A model generated the notes under the pieces. That model saw only the letters and a list, made by a program, of their open reading frames with translations. It had not been told where the DNA came from and searched no databases. This document shows, one piece after another, positions 1-7,670 of a DNA stretch of 37,168 bases. Every line of letters begins with the position of its first letter. Position 1 is the first letter of the stretch. The stretch is from contig JAAYBO010000146.1 of assembly GCA_012730095.1 (NCBI GenBank), positions 1-37,168 on the forward strand. The letters are read 5' to 3'. The DNA is from Clostridiaceae bacterium. GTDB lineage: Bacteria; Bacillota; Clostridia; DSM-8532. Made by a program: the position numbers and the translations under genes.

Positions 1-1141
1 GCTGGCGCATGTTTGTATCCATTGCGCCCGCAAGTTTCTGTACAGTTTGGACTGTTGAGGATACCTCGCTTACAATCTGTCCGACATCGGACACAAGCTG
101 CCGGTTGTATGAGGTCATTTCATCGGCCGCTTCCCGTATGTTGTTAGAGAAGCCTTCAATACTGCGATAGTTTTCAACAACAATATCGGAGGTTCTCGTT
201 AAGGCTTCGGTTACTTTAATGAAATTGACGTCCATTCTTTCGATATTGTTCCGCATGTTCAGGTTAAATTCATTCAAATCCCTCATATTTGACGCAAAAT
301 TGGCAAGTGAATTGTCAAACTTTTCAACAGTTGCGTCAAGCGTCTGGCTTGATACATTAACATCCATAACCACATTGGTAAGCTTTTCTCCAAAGCTTTC
401 AACCGTATCCTTAAGAGTAGTCTGGATTTTGTCACCAAACTCCATAAATGTTTCTCTTAAAATGTTGTTCATCATTGTATATTCGGTTTCTTTATCCTGC
501 GCAACCACAAGGGAGACTGTATTATCCAGATACTCTTCAATATGAACCATGAGGTTTTCTCGTACCTCTTCAGCGTTTACAACAGTAAGAAGGATTGTGA
601 GGATTATAGAACAGCCAATGCCGACCAAGCTTGTTACAAAGGCCACCGACATGCCTTGAAGCGATGAAACGAGGCTTCTGAGTAAATCCTGAATACCCTC
701 GTTTTCAACAATATCAGTTATATCCATATTTATAAAAATACCAGCTATCTGGCTCACGGCAACCGTTAAGCCTACAAAGGTACCAAAAAGGCCTAACGTA
801 ATCAAAAGGGTATTGCTGTTTTTTATAAACCGCTCCCACAAAGCCGTGCCCCTAAGCCTTAAATTGAAGCTCTTTTCAATTATAGCCTGTGTGTTTACTT
901 CACTGTAGCTGCCTGCTGCGGTATTTTTATAGTCTTCGATAATTTTGTTAAGAATATCCGAGTGAAATGCTCCCTCTTTTCTGCGGCGCCAGTCGAGTAA
1001 ATCGTCAAGGATTACGGTATACTTTTTTCTGATTATCAAATTGGCAACAAATGATATAATAAAAACGATAAAAGTGATTGTTATTATGTACATGCCAAGA
1101 CCGCGTACCTGCTGATAAATGTTTACTAAAGACTCAACCAA
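1..1141 (-). CDS. MotA/TolQ/ExbB-type proton channel subunit with long helical tail, ZorA-like (3' end outside window)
   Basis: Translating the minus strand from a TTG at 1141 gives 380 codons still open at the window edge. An in-frame GTG at 1150 is possible but sits only 3 nt from the AAAGG ribosome binding site, so TTG is preferred. Hydrophobic segments lie at about residues 17-37, 110-134 and 166-189. The second contains LGLFGTFVGLT, the signature glycine/threonine motif of the MotA/TolQ/ExbB channel family. From about residue 200 onward the protein is polar and heptad-like, with many Asn, Glu, Val and Thr, predicting a long cytoplasmic helical tail. MotA, TolQ and ExbB lack such a tail but ZorA of Zorya anti-phage systems has one. 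A MotB/OmpA-like partner would be expected to the left, outside the window. The family call is firm. The ZorA identity is an inference, and a non-defence MotA-like motor with an extended tail remains possible. Confidence 0.75.
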   Translation of the reverse strand, partial: MVESLVNIYQQVRGLGMYIITITFIVFIISFVANLIIRKKYTVILDDLLDWRRRKEGAFHSDILNKIIEDYKNTAAGSYSEVNTQAIIEKSFNLRLRGTALWERFIKNSNTLLITLGLFGTFVGLTVAVSQIAGIFINMDITDIVENEGIQDLLRSLVSSLQGMSVAFVTSLVGIGCSIILTILLTVVNAEEVRENLMVHIEEYLDNTVSLVVAQDKETEYTMMNNILRETFMEFGDKIQTTLKDTVESFGEKLTNVVMDVNVSSQTLDATVEKFDNSLANFASNMRDLNEFNLNMRNNIERMDVNFIKVTEALTRTSDIVVENYRSIEGFSNNIREAADEMTSYNRQLVSDVGQIVSEVSSTVQTVQKLAGAMDTNMRQ

Positions 1142-1258
1142 TTTACACACACACCTTTCGTCAGCGGTAAGATTATATAATTTCTGTTAAAAATATCGGA
1201 ATGCTGATTGTAATATCTTTATGCGTGGTTTACATACGGCATAAATTTACTTATAATC

Positions 1259-1267
1259 AGTATAGCA
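1259..1267 (-). promoter_or_regulatory. possible extended -10 promoter for the ZorA-like gene
   Basis: On the minus strand this reads TGCTATACT, which matches an extended -10 (TGnTATAAT). It lies about 118 bp upstream of the TTG start. No convincing -35 is visible, so this is tentative. Confidence 0.3.
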
Positions 1268-1408
1268 TATTTATTAAAAAAACAAGATTACAAATGGATT
1301 AAGAATGCAGAAAAACAAAAGGAAATTTACTATTTTATTTGAGTTCGGGAAATAATTTGATAAAAACAATAATGTTTACATAATTGTTATAAAGAGGAGG
1401 TTAATAAT

Positions 1409-1759
1409 ATGATAAAAAAAGCAGAGGAAATGAAATTGGAAATCAGGGAGCAAATGCGGGGCGGCAATGGAAACGTTGAAATAATGCATATTCTAAACAT
1501 TGATGAAATGAAGGGAAAAGTCCGGCTGTTTGCAAAAATCACGCTGAACCCGGGATGCTCGATAGGCATGCACCAGCATGAAGGAGAGGAAGAAGCTTAT
1601 TATATACTTAGCGGTACCGCTAAGGTAAATGACAATGGAACAGAAAGGATTGTAAAGCCTGGTGACGCTGTACTTACGGGAAACGGAGCATCGCACTCCA
1701 TCGAAAATGCAGCGGATAAGCCGCTTGAATTTATCGCCGTAATAATGCTTTATGTATGA
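1409..1759 (+). CDS. small cupin-domain protein
   Basis: A 116-residue single-domain cupin preceded by an AGAGGAGG ribosome binding site. The first cupin motif is visible as HQHEGEEEAYYILSG, with two metal-binding His, the Glu and the terminal Gly. The second is visible as PGDAVLTGNGASHSIEN, with the final metal-ligand His. A metal site with three His and one Glu is therefore expected. Substrate cannot be predicted, since small cupins of this size include isomerases, dioxygenases and sugar- or ligand-binding proteins. It stands 236 bp before the alcohol dehydrogenase gene on the same strand. A weak stem at 1812-1819/1832-1839 lies between them without a T-run, so co-transcription is possible but not shown. 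Confidence 0.85.
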   Translation: MIKKAEEMKLEIREQMRGGNGNVEIMHILNIDEMKGKVRLFAKITLNPGCSIGMHQHEGEEEAYYILSGTAKVNDNGTERIVKPGDAVLTGNGASHSIENAADKPLEFIAVIMLYV

Positions 1760-1995
1760 TGCGATGGAAATCTCCGCCTGAGTCATCAGCCATTTAGCAT
1801 GACCAACAACAACTTAAGCTTAAATTAATAGGCTTAGGTGGATTAACCCGTTTTCGGAATTGCAGGTGTAAAAGTAAAAAATGAAAGTACAAACTCTTAA
1901 TATAAAAGACGCATATTTATTGACCGAATGTATGGTTCTACTGAGAATGAGTGGCAAAAACGAGGCAGTTTAAAGTATTTTATCGGAGGAAATTT

Positions 1996-3189
1996 ATGTT
2001 TGGAAACAGTTCTGCATTTAAAATCTCACGGACACCGTATATAATATTTGGCCCGGGTAAATTCAGGTGTTTGGCAGATCTTCCGCTGGTAAAAAACGCC
2101 CGGCGCATTGTTCTTGTTATAGGGGGAAAGTCATTTGAAAGCACTCCTCAATACGCGTGGATAACCAAAAAGCTGAAGCAATTACGGATAGAAGCATTAA
2201 ACGTCAGGGTTTCGGGGGAGCCTTCTCCGGAGCTTATAGACAACGCTGTTTCAGAATACCGGGGCTTCGATATTGATGTGGTTGTTGCAGTAGGCGGAGG
2301 GAGTGTTATTGATGCAGGGAAAGCCATATCAGCAATGTTTTCAAAAACCGAATCGGTTATTGCATACGTCGAAGGTGTCGGCGAAGGTAAAGTACATGAT
2401 GGAACGAAGATCCCTTTTATTGCTGTGCCAACAACGGCAGGCACAGGAAGCGAAGCGACTAAAAATGCCGTACTTGGACGAGTTGGCAGCAACGGATTCA
2501 AAAATTCATTAAGGCACGAGAATTTCACACCTGACATAGCTTTGGTCGATCCTGAACTTACGTTATCATGCCCTTTAAATGTGACGGCATCCAGCGGTAT
2601 GGATGCACTTTGCCAGCTTATAGGCTCATACATGTCAACGTCGGCTTCCCCTTTAACTGATGCTTTAGCGCTGTCCGGGATTGAATCGGTTCGTGATTCG
2701 CTGATAGACGTCAGCACAAATGAACCCGGGAATATTGACAAAAGGGCAAAAATGTCCTATGCCGCGCTCGTGTCTGGTATTACTTTAGCTAATGCCGGCC
2801 TTTGTGTCGACCATGGATTTGCTTCATCTATAGGAGCGCTTTTTAAAATTCCCCATGGTGTAATATGCGGTATAGTTCTACCTGAAACGGTCAGAATGAG
2901 TATAAACGAATTGATGTCCAATGAGAATGAAAGTGAATATCACTTAAGTAAATATGCCCGGCTTGGAGAAATACTTACAGGGGAATGCTCAAAAAATGTT
3001 GAAAAAGCTTGCGGCGCTTTGATTGAATTTTTGAAAAACCTTAGAATTGGTTTAGGTCTGCCTGGCCTTGGAGCGTTCGGAGTAACCGAAAAAGATGCCG
3101 AAATAATAGCATTAAAAACATCAAATAAAAATAACCCTGTAAGGCTGAGTACGGAGATTTTGAAAAATATTGTTGTAAATTCCCTTTAA
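1996..3189 (+). CDS. iron-containing (type III) alcohol dehydrogenase family protein
   Basis: The reading frame is open from a GTG at 1951, but the ATG at 1996 directly follows GGAGGAAATTT and gives the usual family N-terminus (short lead, then IIFGPGKF), so 397 residues are called. The NAD(P)-binding GGGS motif is at residues 100-103 and TTAGTGSEAT follows near 150. Family metal ligands fall at D203, H273 and H287. The spacing of the two His matches FucO-type enzymes. The fourth ligand position, four residues after the Asp and normally His, is Gln (Q207, in DALCQ). Such Gln variants exist in a subset of this family, so the protein may use another metal or have altered chemistry. The likely reaction is NAD(P)H-dependent oxidoreduction of an alcohol or aldehyde; substrate unknown. 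The preceding cupin may be functionally linked, but nothing in the sequence proves it. Confidence 0.9.
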   Translation: MFGNSSAFKISRTPYIIFGPGKFRCLADLPLVKNARRIVLVIGGKSFESTPQYAWITKKLKQLRIEALNVRVSGEPSPELIDNAVSEYRGFDIDVVVAVGGGSVIDAGKAISAMFSKTESVIAYVEGVGEGKVHDGTKIPFIAVPTTAGTGSEATKNAVLGRVGSNGFKNSLRHENFTPDIALVDPELTLSCPLNVTASSGMDALCQLIGSYMSTSASPLTDALALSGIESVRDSLIDVSTNEPGNIDKRAKMSYAALVSGITLANAGLCVDHGFASSIGALFKIPHGVICGIVLPETVRMSINELMSNENESEYHLSKYARLGEILTGECSKNVEKACGALIEFLKNLRIGLGLPGLGAFGVTEKDAEIIALKTSNKNNPVRLSTEILKNIVVNSL

Positions 3190-3514
3190 AGTCACACGCT
3201 TGTATGAATTATGCACCGAAATATTAACGCTTAAGCGCATAAATGCTACAAAGAAGTTTACATATCCATTATTCAGATACGATGCCTGTCAATTGTTCTA
3301 TTCACGATTTCCGGTTTGGTGTTAACTTGTGTGATTTTTACTGTAAAAATACTGTAAAAATTACTGTATTAATAAAAAAACATAAATGGTATATTTTAAG
3401 CAGTCAATTTATATTGTGTAAAATCACAGCAAAATACTGCATACTGCAAGAATCTCCAAAAATATAATTTTTAAAGGGTTTATAAAACATAAATTCAGTC
3501 TTGGAGGTATAAGC
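3190..3514 (+). other. 325-bp intergenic region before the importer operon
   Basis: AT-rich and probably non-coding. It holds a perfect 10-bp palindrome at 3228-3237 just after the dehydrogenase, with no T-run. It also holds three direct repeats at 3341-3374 that may be an operator, and the GGAGG ribosome binding site of the first permease. A 74-codon frame at 3243-3467 lacks a ribosome binding site and resembles no protein. No convincing -35/-10 pair was found; TAAAAT near 3418 is a weak -10 candidate. Confidence 0.5.
3341..3374 (+). repeat. three tandem CTGTAAAAATA-like direct repeats, possible operator
   Basis: CTGTAAAAATA (3341-3351), CTGTAAAAATTA (3352-3363) and CTGTATTAATA (3364-3374) follow one another at 11-12 bp spacing, about one helical turn. 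The first is also half of a near-palindrome, TTTTTACTGTAAAAA. Helically phased repeats upstream of a sugar importer would suit an AraC-type activator such as the YesN-like protein encoded downstream. The link is an inference. Confidence 0.35.
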
Positions 3515-4480
3515 ATGCAGCCGGTAAACAAGATAGCACAAAGAAATCAAAAATATATTTTTAGTAAAAAGAATATTAAGCGTTTAAACCAGCAAAAGTA
3601 TTTGCTTCTTATGTCATTACCATTTGTGATATGGGTTATTATCTTTAAATATATACCCCTCTGGGGCTGGACGATGGCTTTTCAGCAGTATATACCCGGA
3701 AAGGGTTTTTTTCAGCAGGAATGGGTTGGACTGAAGTATTTTATTATTATGTTCCAGGATAACTACTTTTATCTGGTTTTAAGAAATACTCTGGCAATGA
3801 GCATACTTTCTCTCATATTTGGTTTTACACTCCCGATCGTTTTGGCAATACTATTAAATGAAATCACAAAACAAACATTTAAACGTATGGTTCAGACCAT
3901 TTCATACCTTCCTCATTTTGTTTCCTGGGTTATTGTTGCAAGCTTATTCAATAAAATGCTCTCTATTGACGATGGTGTTGTGAACAATATTCTTATGGCT
4001 CTGCGTATTGTTGAGCAGCCGGTTCAATTTATGGCAAAACCGAACTTTTTCTGGGGTATTGTAACCTTTGCCGATGTCTGGAAGGAAATCGGATGGAATT
4101 CAATTATATTCCTGGCGGCTATTGCAGGAATATCTCCTGAGCTATACGAATCGGCAATGGTAGATGGCGCGGGCAGGTTTAAAAAAATCTGGCATATAAC
4201 GCTGCCAGGTATTCTCCCTACCGTTATGGTAATTTTAATTATGAGTATAGGAAACTTAATCAATATTGGTTTTGAAAAACAGTTTCTTATGAGAAACTCA
4301 TTGGTTCGCGACTATTCCGATGTTTTGGATTTGTATATACTGGACTATGGAATATCGGCCGGAAGATGGGCCTTCGGTACGGCAGCGGGCATGTTCAAAT
4401 CATTAGTCAGTATTATTCTGGTTTTTACAGCTAATGGAATAAGCAGAAAAGTTGCCGGAATTGGCATTATAACCAAATAG
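3515..4480 (+). CDS. ABC transporter permease, LplB/MsmF-type (carbohydrate importer)
   Basis: A 321-residue inner-membrane permease preceded by TTGGAGGTATAAGC. After a basic N-terminus of about 30 residues comes a hydrophobic helix with the LplB-like pattern PFVIWVIIFKYIPLWGW, then about five more membrane segments. The cytoplasmic EAA loop that contacts the ATPase is visible as ELYESAMVDGAGRFKKIWHI. This family pairs with a YtcP/LplC-type permease and a large lipoprotein binding protein to import oligosaccharides or uronate-containing fragments. The gene opens a three-gene run with the second permease (14 bp away) and the binding protein. No ATPase is encoded nearby, which is usual for this group because a shared MsmX/MsmK-type ATPase serves many importers. 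Substrate cannot be read from sequence. Confidence 0.93.
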   Translation: MQPVNKIAQRNQKYIFSKKNIKRLNQQKYLLLMSLPFVIWVIIFKYIPLWGWTMAFQQYIPGKGFFQQEWVGLKYFIIMFQDNYFYLVLRNTLAMSILSLIFGFTLPIVLAILLNEITKQTFKRMVQTISYLPHFVSWVIVASLFNKMLSIDDGVVNNILMALRIVEQPVQFMAKPNFFWGIVTFADVWKEIGWNSIIFLAAIAGISPELYESAMVDGAGRFKKIWHITLPGILPTVMVILIMSIGNLINIGFEKQFLMRNSLVRDYSDVLDLYILDYGISAGRWAFGTAAGMFKSLVSIILVFTANGISRKVAGIGIITK

Positions 4481-4494
4481 GGGGATGAAAAGCC

Positions 4495-5382
4495 TTGAAA
4501 AGGATGTCTGCGGCAGATATAATCTTTCATACTTTTAATTATTTACTGATGATTATTTTGATGATTGCCACACTGTACCCATTTCTGAATGTGTTGGCGA
4601 TATCCCTGAATAATTCAATTGATACCGTGAAGGGTGGCATAACAATATTCCCAAGGGAATTTACTTTTTTGAACTATGCAGAGATCTTTAAAACGAAAGC
4701 ATTATTAACCTCGGTCATTATTTCAGTTCTAAGAACTATTATTGGAACTTTTACGGGTATTATCAGCACAGCCATGGTTGCTTTTGTTATCAGCAGACAC
4801 GACTTTATAGCCAGGAAGGCGGTTACCATACTTTATATTATCACGATGTATGTGAGCGGGGGGTTGATTCCCGAGTATATGTTAATAAGAAATCTTCGGC
4901 TTACGAACAATTTTCTTGTTTATATCCTGCCCGGGCTTATCAGTGCATTTAATGTGATAGTGATACGTTCTTTTATTGACGGGCTGCCGTTTGAACTTCA
5001 AGAATCAGCCAAACTGGACGGCGCAAACGATTTAACCATATTTTTCAGAATTATATTTCCGTTATGTACCCCGGCAATTGCTACAATTTCATTGTTCATT
5101 GCGGTGGGTCAGTGGAATTCATGGTTTGATACATACCTTTACTGCAGTTCAAACAAAAAACTTACAACACTGCAATTTGAACTTCAAAAAATACTTTTAA
5201 GCGCCCAGTCATCAGGACAACAGGATATCTACGGTTCTTCCGATCTTGCACAAAAAAGAGTCTCGCCTGAATCATTAAGAATGGCGATGACAGTTGTGGC
5301 TACGATGCCCATTGTTATTGTGTATCCGTTTGTGCAGAAATATTTCATTAAGGGTTTAACGCTCGGCGCAGTGAAAACTTAA
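4495..5382 (+). CDS. ABC transporter permease, YtcP/LplC-type (carbohydrate importer)
   Basis: A 295-residue second permease. TTG at 4495 follows GGGGGATG at good spacing; an ATG at 4504 is an alternative start nine bases on. Six membrane segments are apparent, starting with TLYPFLNVLAISLNN. The EAA loop ELQESAKLDGANDLTIFFRI lies near residues 162-181. It is 14 bp from the first permease and almost certainly co-translated with it. The C-terminal GLTLGAVK resembles the ending typical of the YtcP/LplC group. With its partner it forms the membrane channel of the importer whose binding protein is encoded next. Confidence 0.93.
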   Translation: MKRMSAADIIFHTFNYLLMIILMIATLYPFLNVLAISLNNSIDTVKGGITIFPREFTFLNYAEIFKTKALLTSVIISVLRTIIGTFTGIISTAMVAFVISRHDFIARKAVTILYIITMYVSGGLIPEYMLIRNLRLTNNFLVYILPGLISAFNVIVIRSFIDGLPFELQESAKLDGANDLTIFFRIIFPLCTPAIATISLFIAVGQWNSWFDTYLYCSSNKKLTTLQFELQKILLSAQSSGQQDIYGSSDLAQKRVSPESLRMAMTVVATMPIVIVYPFVQKYFIKGLTLGAVKT

Positions 5383-5418
5383 GCTTTGGCTTTCAATGGG
5401 ATAACCAGGCAGGATGTG

Positions 5419-5455
5419 TAAGCTTGCACAGCATTTTTACCGGAATTCAAGCTTA
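5419..5455 (+). repeat. intercistronic inverted repeat between permease and binding-protein genes
   Basis: TAAGCTTG (5419-5426) and CAAGCTTA (5448-5455) form a perfect 8-bp stem with a 21-nt loop in the 126-bp gap. No T-run follows, so it is not a typical terminator. Such stems often protect or process mRNA so that the binding protein is made in excess of the permeases. Confidence 0.45.
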
Positions 5456-5508
5456 ACCTTAAATGGCGTGTCTCATTGTAAATAAATTAATATAAGGAGG
5501 TTATTTGA

Positions 5509-7221
5509 ATGAAAAGAACGCTACTACTAATTCTGGTACTTGTAATGATAACATTAGCTGCCGGATGCGGTCCGCAAGTTACAGGCACACAACCGACAAC
5601 GACGCCGGCACAAAAAGGTGCTTCTTCAGATGATACAGCTCCAGCGGATGCAGCTCCCGAACCGATCACATTTACAATGTATAATGTTGAAACGGATGCA
5701 TACCCGGACACCGACTTTTCCAGTCCTGTCGCACAGGAAATCAAAAAAGCAACCGGAGTTACGCTTGAAATTGAAAATGCGGTCAGCAGTGACGCGGGGA
5801 AACAAAAACTATCTCTGATGGCAGCCAGCGGTGACTACCCGGATTTTGTCTACGGCAAAGGGGACCTCAGTATTTTAAAGAATGTTAACGCCATTATAAA
5901 ATTGGATGATTTAATCGAACAGTACGGACCGAATATCAAGAAATTCTATGGAGAAATTGACATTAAAAGACTGCGTTGGAGTCTTGATGATCCTTCCATA
6001 TACTATGTTGGCGGAAAAGAAGTAGGCCAGGAAAATATGGAGCCTAACGCGGGTTTCCAGCTGCAGTTGGGAGCCGTTAAGGCATTGGGCTACCCAAGGC
6101 TCAGAACACTGCAGGATTTTGAGAATGCTATACGTACATTCTACGAGCAGAATCCAACGCTGTATGGTCAGAAATCAATACCCCTTTCACTTTTGGCCGA
6201 TGATTGGAGATTTATGATAACGGTTTCAAATCCCGCTAACTTTGCTACAGGCAACAGCGATGACGGGGAATGGTACATAGATATTGAAACCCTTGATGCG
6301 GTGAGGCATTTGACAAGGGATGAGGTGAAGGAATACTTCAGATGGCTGAACGGTATGCACGATAAAGGCTTACTTGATCCGGAAAGCTTTGTACAAAAAT
6401 ATGATCAATACAAAGCTAAAATCGCTTCAGGCAGGGTAATTGCTTTGGCTGATGCAAGATGGGAAATCGACGAGGCTGTTACCGCACTGAAAAAAGATGA
6501 AAAATATGAAGCCGTATACGGATATTTTCCAATAACTATAGATGAATCAGTTAAATTCGCCGATTTCCAGAGTGCCGGATATCTTGGCGGTTGGGGAATG
6601 GCTATCACCACAAACTGTAAGGATGTTGTAAGGGCAATCAAGTTCATTGACTGGATGTGTACCGAAGAGGCACAGATATTAACCCACTGGGGCGTAAAAG
6701 ACCTTCACTATACTATAGAGAACGGAAAGAGGGTATTGAAGCCGGAAGTAAAAGAAATGAGAAATTCAGACCCTGCATGGCAGCAGAAAACCGGTATTAA
6801 GAAATACTGTTATCCTTTCCCGACATACGGAAATGCTGTAAAAGATTCAACAGGCCAGTATTTTGAAGCTTTTGATACGCTTGAAGAGATAGCTGCCCGG
6901 CAGCTGCCTATTGAAAATGAGGTTCTGAGCCATTACGGCGTAAATACATGGAAAGAATTGTACCCGCAAGCGGATGAGTTCCCCGTTAAGCCTTATGGTG
7001 CGGCATGGCTGGTAAATATAGAAGATCCCGAATGGAAAGCGGCGGACGACAGGATTCTAAAGACAGGGTACAGGATGATACCGGCAATCGTAATGGGAGA
7101 TCCTTCCGAATTCGACGCAAAATGGGCTGAATATCAACAAGCGTTAAAGGATGCAGGATTGGATATGGTTACGGAACAGTTCAATAAGGTACTCAAGGAA
7201 AGAACAAAATTATGGCAGTAA
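5509..7221 (+). CDS. extracellular solute-binding lipoprotein of carbohydrate ABC importer (LplA-like)
   Basis: A 570-residue exported lipoprotein with an AAGGAGG ribosome binding site. The N-terminus is a lipoprotein signal peptide: KR, a hydrophobic stretch, then the lipobox LAAGC, giving lipidation of Cys at about residue 21. A Thr/Ala/Pro/Asp-rich linker of about 40 residues follows, then the large two-lobe family-1-type binding domain (EITGV-like segment ATGVTLEIENAV, and GGWGMAITTNCKD near residue 365). The size, 550-580 residues, matches the large LplA-like binding proteins that pair with LplB/YtcP permeases. It is the third gene of the importer and is followed by a terminator-like hairpin at 7300-7333. 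Ligand unknown. The nearby YesM/YesN pair suggests a plant cell-wall or pectin-type saccharide, but no glycoside hydrolase gene is present to support that. Confidence 0.92.
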   Translation: MKRTLLLILVLVMITLAAGCGPQVTGTQPTTTPAQKGASSDDTAPADAAPEPITFTMYNVETDAYPDTDFSSPVAQEIKKATGVTLEIENAVSSDAGKQKLSLMAASGDYPDFVYGKGDLSILKNVNAIIKLDDLIEQYGPNIKKFYGEIDIKRLRWSLDDPSIYYVGGKEVGQENMEPNAGFQLQLGAVKALGYPRLRTLQDFENAIRTFYEQNPTLYGQKSIPLSLLADDWRFMITVSNPANFATGNSDDGEWYIDIETLDAVRHLTRDEVKEYFRWLNGMHDKGLLDPESFVQKYDQYKAKIASGRVIALADARWEIDEAVTALKKDEKYEAVYGYFPITIDESVKFADFQSAGYLGGWGMAITTNCKDVVRAIKFIDWMCTEEAQILTHWGVKDLHYTIENGKRVLKPEVKEMRNSDPAWQQKTGIKKYCYPFPTYGNAVKDSTGQYFEAFDTLEEIAARQLPIENEVLSHYGVNTWKELYPQADEFPVKPYGAAWLVNIEDPEWKAADDRILKTGYRMIPAIVMGDPSEFDAKWAEYQQALKDAGLDMVTEQFNKVLKERTKLWQ

Positions 7222-7299
7222 AAAAGGCCAAAGGCAAGCCCGCATAATATAATAAAGCGATGGCGCCGGATTGACAAAGAGCCATTTAATAGCAACAGA

Positions 7300-7333
7300 G
7301 GGATGGAGTTGATAAAAAAATCAATTCCACCCC
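7300..7333 (+). terminator. probable terminator of the importer operon
   Basis: GGGATGGAGTTGAT (7300-7313) pairs with ATCAATTCCACCCC (7320-7333) over 14 positions with one A/C mismatch and one G-U pair, around an A6 loop. The following stretch is U-rich but interrupted (ccttgtttgcgttctattt). It lies 78 bp after the binding-protein stop codon. Confidence 0.55.
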
Positions 7334-7447
7334 TTGTTTGCGTTCTATTTGCCCGGCATGTTTGGTATATACCATGGTATTTATTAATTACATAGTAAGA
7401 GTACAATATTGCCCTGGGATACAAGTTTTCAAAAAACCAGTATTTTA

Positions 7448-7475
7448 TTGAGTTTTTGGAAGGTTATGATAAAAT
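7448..7475 (+). promoter_or_regulatory. candidate promoter of the kinase/regulator pair
   Basis: TTGAGT (7448-7453), a 16-bp spacer, then TAAAAT (7470-7475) preceded by TGA, an extended -10. The start would be near 7482, leaving a leader of about 190 nt before the kinase TTG. This suggests the two-component genes are transcribed separately from the importer. Confidence 0.45.
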
Positions 7476-7670
7476 TATAATTGTTAAGAAGATTGTTTCA
7501 GCCGCTAATCAAGCCGCATCCGGATACTTGTGTCATAAGCTTTCGAATGATAAAAAAGATGAATTTGGCGTTTTTGATTAACCAATAAGGATCAATTATG
7601 GTGAGCATGAGAAGCCTTATTTTGAAGCCGCCGATATCGGGAACAACAACTTATATGGGAGAAGATTTAA

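Larger units (their letters stand above)
7222..7670 (+). other. 449-bp intergenic region between importer and YesM-type kinase
   Basis: Holds a terminator-like hairpin (7300-7333), a candidate promoter (7448-7475) and the GGGAGAAG ribosome binding site of the kinase. One frame is open without a start codon from 7399 to the TAA at 7579-7581. Its peptide begins EYNIALGYKFSKNQYFIEFL and has a loose resemblance to the C-terminal part of IS66-type transposases. This may be a decayed fragment or chance. Confidence 0.45.

Noticed and set aside
219-545. 108-codon plus-strand frame at the left edge
   Set aside because: It is antisense to the channel-subunit gene, lacks a ribosome binding site and resembles no protein.
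3243-3467. 74-codon frame in the gap before the importer
   Set aside because: No ribosome binding site, AT-driven composition, and it overlaps the phased direct repeats.
3515-7221. Missing ATPase gene as a sign of a broken importer
   Set aside because: LplA/LplB/YtcP-type importers usually share a distant MsmX-type ATPase.
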